Shown piece after piece: positions 1-6,585 of a DNA stretch of 15,458 bases. The stretch spans positions 1 through 15,458 of the forward strand of contig JALTYW010000093.1 in NCBI GenBank assembly GCA_027046415.1, in the 5' to 3' direction. Below the pieces are notes generated by a model. The model was not told the DNA's origin, did not search any database, and worked only from the letters and a program-made list of their open reading frames with translations. The first letter of the stretch is position 1; every line of letters starts with the position of its first letter. The DNA is from Sulfurovum sp. Its GTDB lineage: Bacteria; Campylobacterota; Campylobacteria; Campylobacterales; Sulfurovaceae. A program made the position numbers and the translations under genes.

Positions 1-462
1 CGTTATACCCCCGAAGCGAAAGACCTGCGCGAAATGGTCTCTTATCTCAAGATCACTTCCGCACTCAACCGTATCAAGACCAATATCAACAACTATCTTA
101 AAAATATGCAGAGCATGCTGGCTGAAGAGGATGACAATATTGCCCAATTCATCAAAGAGTCACTCAGTATTAACCGTTGTACAATCAATGCCTTTGACAA
201 GACGCTTGAGATGTTCCAAACCTTTGATGACAATGACCGTATCAAACAACTTGCGATTGAGATCGATGTGGAATATGCAAAAACCGATGATATTTATGCA
301 CTACTTGAGAAGAGTGTGTTGCAAAAAATGGGAGAGGCTGACGGTAAAGCCGAAGAGTACTTCAACCTTCTTAAATATATTCGTAAAAACCTTAAGATCA
401 TAGACCGTCTTGACAGTGTCTCCCAGCGTATTATCTTTGCTCGTATGGGTGGTAAACTCTAA
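1..462 (+). CDS. PhoU-like protein, C-terminal part (5' truncated by window edge)
   Basis: The frame is open from the first base (reading R-Y-T-P-E-A-K-D-L-R-E-M) to a TAA stop, so the true start lies to the left and 153 residues are visible. The helix-rich, charged sequence with a KDLREMV...LKITSALNRIKTNINNY stretch resembles the second PhoU repeat, in which a conserved KDLR-like motif precedes a helix carrying acidic and basic residues. PhoU proteins are soluble three-helix-bundle repeats that link the Pst phosphate transporter to the PhoR kinase; some paralogues accompany Na/phosphate symporters. The missing N-terminus and neighbours prevent deciding which. A perfect palindrome follows the stop at 475-505. 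Family call is moderately secure; exact role is unknown. Confidence 0.6.
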   Translation, partial: RYTPEAKDLREMVSYLKITSALNRIKTNINNYLKNMQSMLAEEDDNIAQFIKESLSINRCTINAFDKTLEMFQTFDDNDRIKQLAIEIDVEYAKTDDIYALLEKSVLQKMGEADGKAEEYFNLLKYIRKNLKIIDRLDSVSQRIIFARMGGKL

Positions 463-474
463 TCTTATTACATA

Positions 475-505
475 GGTAAAATATGTCAATCTGACATATT
501 TTACC
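475..505. terminator. Perfect 14-bp palindrome, likely terminator after the PhoU-like gene
   Basis: GGTAAAATATGTCA, a 3-nt loop ATC, then TGACATATTTTACC: all 14 base pairs match. It starts 12 bases after the stop. The stem is AT-rich with A4 on the left and T4 on the right of its core, so it could end transcription from either side. The lack of a GC-rich stem or a free T-run lowers confidence. An operator for a dimeric regulator of recQ is an alternative. Confidence 0.5.
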
Positions 506-526
506 CCTCTCTTTCCCAAAATCCGA

Positions 527-532
527 TACACT
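527..532 (+). promoter_or_regulatory. Candidate recQ -10 box, leaderless arrangement
   Basis: TACACT lies six bases before the recQ ATG (GCGTTT between), which would put transcription start at about the A of the ATG. No Shine-Dalgarno-like sequence is present upstream of the start. The same geometry occurs at dnaG (TATAAT, GCGGTC, ATG). The box matches only four of six consensus positions and no -35 is visible. Confidence 0.4.
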
Positions 533-538
533 GCGTTT

Positions 539-2320
539 ATGAAGAAACACGAAGCGTTAAAACATTATTTTGGACACAGTGCATTCCGCCCGCTGCAAGA
601 AGAGGTGATCGACGCCATTCTCGCCAAAGAGGATGTGTTGATGATCCTGCCGACAGGCGGCGGAAAATCGCTCTGCTATCAGCTGCCAACCCTGCTCATG
701 GAAGGCGTGACGGTGGTGGTCTCTCCGCTGCTGGCACTCATGCATGATCAGGTCACAGCACTCAAAGCAGGCGGCATCTCGGCAGCTATGCTCTCTTCGA
801 TGCAGGACATGGAGCAGACACGGAACATAGAGCAAGCGTTGCACGATGGCAGCATAAAGCTGCTTTATGTCGCGCCTGAACGTTTGACCAATCCCTACTT
901 TATCAACCTGCTGCACCGTCTTACAATCAACTTTTTTGTCATTGATGAAGCGCACTGTGTGAGTGAGTGGGGGCATGAGTTTCGGGAAAACTACCGCCGG
1001 CTCTCACTGCTTAAAGCTGAGTTTCCGCAGGTACCGGTAGCAGCCTTTACCGCTACAGCGACCAAAGCGGTTGAAGCGGATATTGTCACCAACCTTGGGC
1101 TGCACAATCCCAAACGGGTACGCGGGGCACTCTTTCGTAAAAACCTGACCATCCATGCAAAGCACCGCATCAAAGACGGCAGAGAACAGCTACTGGCGTT
1201 TTTGCAGCAGCATGAGGGGGAGTCTGGCATCATCTATACCCTTTCGCGCAAATCAACCGAGGCGGTAGCACACTTTTTGCAGACCAAAGGGATTGAAGCG
1301 CGTGCCTACCATGCCGGGTTGAGTACCGAAGAGAAAAACAGTACCTTCCGTGATTTTGTCGCAGACAAAGTGCAGGTGGTGGTTGCCACCATCGCGTTTG
1401 GGATGGGCATAGACAAGAGCAACATCCGTTTTGTGGTACACATGACCATGCCAAAGACACTGGAGAACTACTATCAGGAGATAGGGCGTGCCGGACGGGA
1501 CGGGTTGGAGTCGGAGACGCTGCTGCTCTTTTCGGCAGCGGATATCGTACAGCAAAAAGCATTCATTGAAGATCTTCCCGATACTCCCTACCGTGAGCAC
1601 GCCTTTGGAAAGCTCGAGAGCATGGTACGCTTCGCCAACTCGGAGGGGTGCCGCCACCAGAGTATCGCCGCTTACTTTGATGACCGTATTGAGGCGTGTG
1701 GTGACAAGTGTGACAACTGCATCATGCCAGATCAGGAGAGGGTTGACATCACTCAGGCTGCACGCATGATGCTCTCGGCAGTGGTGCGTACCGGACAGAA
1801 GTTTGGTATCCACTACATTGTTGACATTTTACGCGGTAGCAAAGAGCAGCGCATTTTGCAAAACGGACATGACGGGCTGAGTGTGTATGGCATCGGAACA
1901 GACTATTCCAAAGCACAGTGGCTCAGCATTGCCGACAAGTTGCTGGAGCTTGGAGCAGTGCAGATAGGAGAGTTCAAAGTGTACGCTTTAACCTCGTTTG
2001 GGGTAGAGGTGCTCAAAGGAACACATGCTATAACCATGAAAAAAGAGCGCCTTGAGGTGCGCAAAAGCGTACCAAAACGCAAGGTGACTTACTTTGACGA
2101 CTACGATGTAGAGATGTACGACAAGCTCAAAGCCCTGCGCACAGAGATTGCCTCGGAAAACGGCATCCCCCCTTACATCGTATTTTCCGACAAAACCCTC
2201 AAAGACCTCAGTGCCAAAAAACCCTCCACCAAAGAGGAGATGCTGGAAGTACACGGCATCGGCGAAGTCAAATACGATCGGTACGGCGAAGCGTTTTTGG
2301 AAGTGTTGACAAATGCATAG
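539..2320 (+). CDS. recQ: ATP-dependent DNA helicase RecQ
   Basis: A 593-residue protein with full RecQ architecture, close in length to E. coli RecQ (about 609). It unwinds DNA 3'-to-5' and acts in recombinational repair and at stalled forks. Visible motifs: Walker A PTGGGKS (38-44), DEAHC (136-140) followed by the RecQ-type aromatic loop SEWGHEF, motif III FTATAT (170-175), and motif VI QEIGRAGRDG (313-322). The zinc-binding cysteines are C371, C387, C391 and C394, followed by a winged-helix region (about 405-500) and a C-terminal HRDC domain (about 515-593). The ATG at 539 gives the usual N-terminus but has no Shine-Dalgarno sequence; a -10-like box sits directly before it, suggesting a leaderless mRNA. 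rnhB follows after 61 bases on the same strand. Function is secure. Confidence 0.96.
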   Translation: MKKHEALKHYFGHSAFRPLQEEVIDAILAKEDVLMILPTGGGKSLCYQLPTLLMEGVTVVVSPLLALMHDQVTALKAGGISAAMLSSMQDMEQTRNIEQALHDGSIKLLYVAPERLTNPYFINLLHRLTINFFVIDEAHCVSEWGHEFRENYRRLSLLKAEFPQVPVAAFTATATKAVEADIVTNLGLHNPKRVRGALFRKNLTIHAKHRIKDGREQLLAFLQQHEGESGIIYTLSRKSTEAVAHFLQTKGIEARAYHAGLSTEEKNSTFRDFVADKVQVVVATIAFGMGIDKSNIRFVVHMTMPKTLENYYQEIGRAGRDGLESETLLLFSAADIVQQKAFIEDLPDTPYREHAFGKLESMVRFANSEGCRHQSIAAYFDDRIEACGDKCDNCIMPDQERVDITQAARMMLSAVVRTGQKFGIHYIVDILRGSKEQRILQNGHDGLSVYGIGTDYSKAQWLSIADKLLELGAVQIGEFKVYALTSFGVEVLKGTHAITMKKERLEVRKSVPKRKVTYFDDYDVEMYDKLKALRTEIASENGIPPYIVFSDKTLKDLSAKKPSTKEEMLEVHGIGEVKYDRYGEAFLEVLTNA

Positions 2321-2381
2321 GATGTTGTCCCCTCACAACACCATGCTTATGCACACAAGATAAGAACAGTACGGAGAGAAT

Positions 2382-2948
2382 ATGACAAAACAAAACAAAC
2401 CTCTCTGCGGCATAGATGAAGCCGGACGCGGGTGCATAGCCGGTTCGCTGGTGATGGCTGGGGTGGTGTTGACAGGAGAGGTTGACGGGTTGACAGACTC
2501 TAAAAAGCTGACACAGAAACGGCGGGAAGCACTTTATGAGGTGATTGTTGCCAATGCGCTGTATCACATTGTCTCTTTTTCGGCACAACAGGTGGATGCA
2601 CTTGGCATTTCGGAGTGTTTGCGGCGCGGGTTGCAGTCCATACAGGAGCATATACCGGATGTGGACTATCTTTTTGACGGCAACAGCACCTTTGGGGTTG
2701 ACAACATAACAACTATGGTCAAGGCCGATGCAAAGGTAGTGGAGGTCTCTGCGGCGAGCATCTTGGCAAAGGTGACGCGTGACAGGGAGATAGTTGCTTT
2801 GGCCAAAACCTATCCGGCGTATGGGTTTGAGAAACATAAGGGGTATGGTACCAAAGCGCATATTGAAGCGTTGCAGGTGCACGGAAGATGTCCGGTGCAT
2901 CGAAAGAGTTTCAGGGTAAAAGGGGTGGATGAGCTGACACTGTTTTAA
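2382..2948 (+). CDS. rnhB: Ribonuclease HII
   Basis: A 188-residue RNase HII, which cuts the RNA strand of RNA:DNA hybrids and starts removal of single ribonucleotides misincorporated in DNA. The metal-binding residues are all recognisable: D12 and E13 in CGIDEAGRG, D99 in FDGNS, and D116 in KADAKV. The family stretch SAASILAKVTRDR (124-136) and the substrate-contact segment HKGYGT (152-157) follow. The start is fixed by GGAGAGA at 2373-2379 just before ATG 2382. It lies 61 bases after recQ, with only a weak 6-bp hairpin (2323-2340, no T-run) between, so the two could be co-transcribed. The window also carries rnhA, so both RNase H types are present. Confidence 0.96.
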   Translation: MTKQNKPLCGIDEAGRGCIAGSLVMAGVVLTGEVDGLTDSKKLTQKRREALYEVIVANALYHIVSFSAQQVDALGISECLRRGLQSIQEHIPDVDYLFDGNSTFGVDNITTMVKADAKVVEVSAASILAKVTRDREIVALAKTYPAYGFEKHKGYGTKAHIEALQVHGRCPVHRKSFRVKGVDELTLF

Positions 2949-2967
2949 AAAGGTGTATGGGGTGACT

Positions 2968-3060
2968 GTAGGGTGTGATGTTTCGCACCTTTGAAGCGTA
3001 TGTCAATAGCAACGGTTATTTTTGATAAACGGTTTGAAGGTGCGTGAGTACGCACCCTAC
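2968..3060. repeat. Inverted pair of REP-like palindromes (BIME-like) between rnhB and aroC
   Basis: Two 24-bp arms (2968-2991 and 3037-3060) are inverted copies: GTAGGGTG, a variable base, G, six variable bases, then CGCACCTT. Each arm also folds on itself; the right arm has GGTGCGT-GAGT-ACGCACC (3039-3056), the left arm GGTGTG/CGCACC with one G-T pair. Between the arms are 45 bases with no gene. Paired, imperfect, individually palindromic units between convergent genes are typical of REP/BIME elements. The structure may also end transcription from both sides. Confidence 0.65.
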
Positions 3061-3082
3061 GCAGATATCTTATAGATCATAT

Positions 3083-4156
3083 TTACCCGTAAATTTTGGA
3101 AAGATGCTCCATCTTTCTACCCATATTGAGCAGTGCCATGTCAGCAAGTACCAGTGCCATCATCGCTTCTGTAACGACAGCACCGCGGATGGCGACACAG
3201 GGGTCGTGTCTGCCTTTAAGGTTGCATTTGACAGGTTCATTGTCAACGGTTACGGTGTCTTGCTCCTGAAAGATGGACGGGGTTGGTTTGAAGTGGGTCT
3301 TGACGATGATGGTGTCACCGTTGCTGATGCCGCCGAGAATGCCTCCGGCATGGTTGCTGGCAAAGCCCTCAGGGGTGATGGGGTCGTTGTTTTGGCTGCC
3401 TTTGAGGTGGGTGCTGGCAATCCCGTCTCCGATCTCGACTGCTTTGGCGGCATTGATGCCCATCATGGCATCGGCAAGCAGGGCATCGAGTTTGTAGTAA
3501 AGTGGTTCGCCAAGTCCTGCAGGTACACCTGTAGCGGTGGTGAGTACCACACCACCTACGGAATCATGTGCCTCTTTTGCGTTGAGTACTGCTTTCTCCT
3601 GTTCTGCTTCTTTGTTGGGGTCAAGGGCACAGAGTTTGGAGGTTTTGGCATGGTCAAAATCGATGGTCTCTGCTTTGATGCCATCGACTTCACACAGACC
3701 GCTTTGAATGGCAATGCCCATCTCTTTGAGCATCAGTTTGGCAACGGCACCACCCGCAACCCGTGCAGCAGTCTCTCTAGCAGAACTTCGTCCGCCACCG
3801 CGGTAGTCACGCAGACCATACTTGTGAAAGTAGGTAAAGTCCGCATGTCCGGGGCGGAAGAGGTTTTTGACATTCTCGTAGTCCTTGCTCTTCTGGTTGG
3901 TGTTGAAGATCACCATGGCAATAGGGGTTCCGGTACTCATCCCTTCAAAGACACCTGAGAGTATCTCAACCCTGTCAGGCTCTTTTCGTCCGGTCTCCAG
4001 TTTGCTTTTACCGGGTTTTCGGCGGTCGAGTTCGGACTGGATGAAATCTTCATCTATCTTCAATCCGGCAGGTACACCATCAAGGATGCAGCCGATTGCT
4101 TTACCGTGTGATTCGCCAAAGGTGGTGAGGGTGAGTCGTTTGCCGAAAGTATTCAT
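3083..4156 (-). CDS. aroC: Chorismate synthase
   Basis: A 357-residue chorismate synthase, the last shikimate-pathway enzyme: it converts 5-enolpyruvylshikimate-3-phosphate to chorismate and needs reduced FMN. All three family signatures are visible: GESHGKAIG near the N-terminus (15-23), [20 protein letters not shown] in the middle, and [17 protein letters not shown] near the C-terminus. The ATG at 4156 overlaps the rnc stop by four bases (ATGA), and a GGAGG at 4167-4171 lies 10 bases upstream inside rnc, implying translational coupling. It is the last gene of the TPR-rnhA-rnc-aroC operon and faces rnhB, with the REP-like pair between them. A 304-codon open frame on the opposite strand is a shadow. 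Function is secure. Confidence 0.97.
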   Translation of the reverse strand: MNTFGKRLTLTTFGESHGKAIGCILDGVPAGLKIDEDFIQSELDRRKPGKSKLETGRKEPDRVEILSGVFEGMSTGTPIAMVIFNTNQKSKDYENVKNLFRPGHADFTYFHKYGLRDYRGGGRSSARETAARVAGGAVAKLMLKEMGIAIQSGLCEVDGIKAETIDFDHAKTSKLCALDPNKEAEQEKAVLNAKEAHDSVGGVVLTTATGVPAGLGEPLYYKLDALLADAMMGINAAKAVEIGDGIASTHLKGSQNNDPITPEGFASNHAGGILGGISNGDTIIVKTHFKPTPSIFQEQDTVTVDNEPVKCNLKGRHDPCVAIRGAVVTEAMMALVLADMALLNMGRKMEHLSKIYG

Positions 4157-4824
4157 GATTTAAGTGCCTCCAGTGCGATCTTTGCGGCTTTCTGCTGTGC
4201 CTCTTTTTTACTTTTGCCTTTGGCAGATGCAATGGTCTCACCGTTGAGCTTGACAGCGATCTCAAACTCTTTTTTGTGGTCGGGACCGGAGCTTCCCAGA
4301 AGTTCATATTGCGGTGTGACACCGTGTGATGCCTGAGTGAGTTCCTGTAAAGCTGTTTTGTAGTCTTTTGAGAGGGTATCGAGATCGATTTTGGGATGTT
4401 CTGCCTCCAAAAGCGCTATGGAGATCTCTTTTGCCTTTTCAAGCCCCGCTTCCAGATAGATGGCGCCAATGACTGCTTCAAACGCATTGGAAAGAAGAGA
4501 GGGTTTGTTCCTGCCGTTGTTGTTCTCCTCCGCAGGTGAAAGGTAGATGTATGTGCCAAGGTCAATCGCTTTGGCAAGCAGGGTAAAGCCGCTTTCATTG
4601 ACCAGTGAAGCTCTGATTTTGGAGAGAACTCCCTCATTTGAGTCTGGGAACTTTATGAAGAGATATTCGCCAACGATCAGGTCAAGTACGGCATCGCCGA
4701 GAAATTCAAGCCGCTCATTATTGTAAGGCTTTTTGTAGCTTTTGTGGGTCAAAGCCTCAATAATCAACTGCTTGTCTTTGAAAGTGTAGTTCAGACGTTT
4801 TTCAAGCTGTGTATAGTCTGTCAT
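4153..4824 (-). CDS. rnc: Ribonuclease III
   Basis: A 223-residue RNase III, which cuts double-stranded RNA in rRNA precursors and some mRNAs. The signature [14 protein letters not shown] covers 36-49, with expected metal ligands E40 and D44. A C-terminal double-stranded-RNA-binding domain (about 153-221) ends in [16 protein letters not shown]. At the second metal site the sequence reads [16 protein letters not shown], so N113 stands where E. coli has D114; E116 is kept. This may be a lineage trait. The start codon overlaps the rnhA stop (ATGA) and AGGAGG at 4829-4834 lies just upstream. The stop in turn overlaps aroC. Family is certain; the effect of N113 is not. Confidence 0.96.
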   Translation of the reverse strand: MTDYTQLEKRLNYTFKDKQLIIEALTHKSYKKPYNNERLEFLGDAVLDLIVGEYLFIKFPDSNEGVLSKIRASLVNESGFTLLAKAIDLGTYIYLSPAEENNNGRNKPSLLSNAFEAVIGAIYLEAGLEKAKEISIALLEAEHPKIDLDTLSKDYKTALQELTQASHGVTPQYELLGSSGPDHKKEFEIAVKLNGETIASAKGKSKKEAQQKAAKIALEALKS

Positions 4825-5276
4825 AGTGCCTCCTGTAAGCTTTTTTGTATGCGTTCCGCCTCGTTTCTGGCGAGTTCGTCACACCGTTCGTTTTGCGGGT
4901 GTCCGTCGTGTCCCCGTACCCATGTACCATGAATGGTATGGGGCTTGGAAACTTCGAGGTACTCTCTCCAAAGGTCGACATTTTTGACCTTTTTGAAATC
5001 TTTTCTGACCCAGCCATCAAGCCACTCATTGATCGCCTTGACCACGTAGGAGCTGTCGGACACCACCTCGACATCACAGGGTTCTTTGAGGAGTTTGAGT
5101 CCTTCAATGACCCCGCGAAGTTCCATGCGGTTATTGGTGGTATGGGCTTCTCCGCCACAGTACTCTTTTGTGTGTCCGTTGTATGACAGTATGCCGCCAT
5201 ATCCTCCGGGACCGGGATTGCCGAGACTGGATCCGTCAGAGTAGAGAGTAATCCGTTTGCGTGCTTGCTTTTGCAA
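4821..5276 (-). CDS. rnhA: Ribonuclease HI
   Basis: RNase HI, which removes RNA from RNA:DNA hybrids such as R-loops and Okazaki primers. Motifs are complete: [16 protein letters not shown] with the first catalytic Asp, [10 protein letters not shown] with Glu, VVSDSSYVV with the second Asp, the H-containing [18 protein letters not shown] loop and its last Asp. No ATG is available. Two TTG codons compete: 5288 (155 residues) and 5276 (151 residues). I chose 5276 because GAGG at 5283-5286 lies six bases before it, while 5288 has no good ribosome site. The start lies 41 bases inside the upstream TPR gene, and the stop overlaps rnc, so translation of all three is probably coupled. Function is secure; the start is about 75% sure. 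Confidence 0.95.
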   Translation of the reverse strand: MQKQARKRITLYSDGSSLGNPGPGGYGGILSYNGHTKEYCGGEAHTTNNRMELRGVIEGLKLLKEPCDVEVVSDSSYVVKAINEWLDGWVRKDFKKVKNVDLWREYLEVSKPHTIHGTWVRGHDGHPQNERCDELARNEAERIQKSLQEAL

Positions 5277-6282
5277 TCTGTTCCTCAACTTCTACAGAGT
5301 TGATTGCCATACAGTTCGGACAGCGCCGAAAAGAGACAGGAAAACTCTGTTTGCATTTTTTACACAGATAGGAGAATTGAAGCTCCGTATCTTCAAACCC
5401 GTTCTCTCTTGCTTTCGCGATCAGATCAAGTGAAAAGATGCCGCTTTGTGCCATGGGTTTTTGCAGATACCCCTTGGCGTAGTAGAGCGTACTTAGCTGT
5501 GTATTGGTCGAGATTATATCCAAATCGAGTTGTGAATTGGGTAAGAACCAGAGGATGTCGAGAATCTCTTTCAGGCGTGCAGGATCGATGTGCTCCCATG
5601 CAATGCGCGTGTCAAGTTTGAGCATGGCGGAGATGATCTGGCGGTAGAGTGACGGCTCATCTTTCAGTAGTGCCTGCAGCTTTTGTAGTTTTGTTTCTGT
5701 TGAAAGACGTTTGTTGGCGGTAAGTTGTGCAAACTCCAAAAATTTTTTAAGTTTCCATGTATCTTCATCAAGCAGTTCGAGTGGTTCAATGATCTCTTTT
5801 GCTTTGTCATACTCCTGCATCACTTCGTAGACAACCCCAAGTTCATACAGTACTTTTTTGCTTCGAGGTTTTTTTCTGAGTATCTCGACATAAATACTTC
5901 TTGCACGCTCCAGAAATCCGGCATGAAGGTAGGTTGTACCAAGCCGCTCCATCAGTTCGGTTTTTGCCAGTTCGTTGTCACTGTTTTTGATGAGATAGAG
6001 ATAGATGCTGATTGCTTTGTGGTACTCTCCGGAGTTTTCAAACGCTTTTGCAAGCAGGGTAAGCGGTTTGAACATATGTGCTTCAAAAGGCATCTCCTCT
6101 GTATCAAGGGCACACTCCGCACTGTCGAACTTATCGAGAAACTTTAAAAGATTCCCTGCTTCTTTCTGCTGCTTGTAAAGTCCCCAACCATAGGTTGCCA
6201 GCGCGATGATCAAACTTATGGTAATGATCAGCAAAATACTGAATAGAGGATCGTTGTATGCTGGGAGAATATGTTCCATCAT
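5236..6282 (-). CDS. LapB-like membrane-anchored TPR protein with C-terminal zinc ribbon
   Basis: A 348-residue protein whose architecture matches LapB/YciM. One N-terminal membrane segment (about 13-36, FSILLIITISLIIALATYG) is followed by a charged stretch and TPR-like helix pairs from about 70 to 280 (for example KAFENSGEYHKAISIYLYLI and GTTYLHAGFLERARSIYVEI). It ends with a rubredoxin-like zinc site C307-x2-C310...C321-x2-C324. In enterobacteria LapB holds FtsH near LpxC to control lipopolysaccharide synthesis; whether that applies here is inference. I chose ATG 6282 because AAGG lies five bases upstream; a GTG at 6297 would add five residues. A small perfect hairpin (GTGCC-TTT-GGCAC on +, 6285-6297) covers that ribosome site. 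First gene of the rnhA-rnc-aroC operon. Confidence 0.75.
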   Translation of the reverse strand: MMEHILPAYNDPLFSILLIITISLIIALATYGWGLYKQQKEAGNLLKFLDKFDSAECALDTEEMPFEAHMFKPLTLLAKAFENSGEYHKAISIYLYLIKNSDNELAKTELMERLGTTYLHAGFLERARSIYVEILRKKPRSKKVLYELGVVYEVMQEYDKAKEIIEPLELLDEDTWKLKKFLEFAQLTANKRLSTETKLQKLQALLKDEPSLYRQIISAMLKLDTRIAWEHIDPARLKEILDILWFLPNSQLDLDIISTNTQLSTLYYAKGYLQKPMAQSGIFSLDLIAKARENGFEDTELQFSYLCKKCKQSFPVSFRRCPNCMAINSVEVEEQIAKASTQTDYSLL

Positions 6283-6322
6283 GAGTGCCTTTGGCACAGA
6301 GAAGAGTGAGGAGCTAGTTTAA

Positions 6323-6350
6323 GTAGGAGGTAGGAAGTAGGAGGTAGGAG
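6323..6350 (+). repeat. Short G-rich heptamer array (GTAGGAG x4)
   Basis: Four consecutive 7-bp units: GTAGGAG, GTAGGAA, GTAGGAG, GTAGGAG. It lies about 40 bases upstream of the TPR gene start. The reverse complement of the larger array nearby (TAGGTAG units) is closely related, so the two arrays are diverged inverted relatives. Confidence 0.85.
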
Positions 6351-6359
6351 TGTTGGTAT

Positions 6360-6379
6360 GCAATGCTTTGCAATGCTTT
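6360..6379. repeat. Tandem duplication of a 10-mer
   Basis: GCAATGCTTT occurs twice without a gap (6360-6369 and 6370-6379). The exact identity suggests a recent slippage event or a paired binding site; 10 bp is close to one helical turn. Confidence 0.8.
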
Positions 6380-6409
6380 TGTTGTGAGATGTAGTATGTT
6401 TAAAATGGG

Positions 6410-6437
6410 TTGACATAAACTTTACTCTTGTTATCAT
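6410..6437 (+). promoter_or_regulatory. Sigma70-like promoter reading into the heptamer array toward dnaG
   Basis: TTGACA (6410-6415), a 16-bp spacer and TATCAT (6432-6437), preceded by TG at 6429-6430 (extended -10). This is the best -35/-10 pair in the window. Transcription would start around 6444, inside the CTACCTA array, giving dnaG a repetitive leader of about 140 bases. Confidence 0.6.
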
Positions 6438-6439
6438 TT

Positions 6440-6551
6440 CTACCTTCTACCTACTACCTACTACCTACTACCTACTACCTACTACCTACTACCTACTACC
6501 TACTACCTACTACCTACTACCTACTACCTACTACCTACTACCTACTACCTA
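6440..6551 (+). repeat. Tandem heptanucleotide array, CTACCTA x16
   Basis: Sixteen consecutive 7-bp units in perfect register. The first is CTACCTT and the other fifteen are identical CTACCTA. It ends 34 bases before the dnaG ATG. Such homogeneity is expected for an actively expanding and contracting microsatellite. It cannot encode protein in a conserved way here and lies wholly in the upstream region of dnaG. Confidence 0.97.
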
Positions 6552-6573
6552 CCGCAGATTATACCAAATTGGA

Positions 6574-6579
6574 TATAAT
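6574..6579 (+). promoter_or_regulatory. TATAAT box directly before dnaG (leaderless arrangement)
   Basis: A consensus TATAAT ends six bases before the ATG, predicting transcription start at about the start codon itself. No Shine-Dalgarno sequence is present upstream. The -35 position falls at the edge of the heptamer array (about 6551-6556, no consensus). Confidence 0.55.
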
Positions 6580-6585
6580 GCGGTC

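Larger units (their letters stand above)
6298..6585. other. Divergent repeat-rich intergenic region between the TPR gene and dnaG
   Basis: About 290 bases with no plausible gene. In order it holds a G-rich heptamer array (6323-6350), a tandem 10-mer GCAATGCTTT (6360-6379), a sigma70-like promoter (6410-6437), a 16-copy CTACCTA array (6440-6551) and a TATAAT box (6574-6579). I see no convincing -10 box for the leftward TPR operon. The two arrays are in roughly complementary orientation and could pair, looping out the promoter. Confidence 0.8.

Noticed and set aside
2323..2340. TGTTGT/ACAACA hairpin after recQ as terminator
   Set aside because: Only six pairs, no T-run, and rnhB follows closely on the same strand.
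2268..2900. 210-codon open frame on the - strand over rnhB
   Set aside because: Shadow of rnhB and the end of recQ; no ribosome site and no domain.
3044..3958. 304-codon open frame on the + strand opposite aroC
   Set aside because: It is fully antisense to a textbook chorismate synthase, has no ribosome site, begins inside the REP-like repeat and its protein has no coherent domain.
6440..6551. CRISPR array
   Set aside because: Units are 7 bp with no spacers; this is a simple tandem microsatellite.
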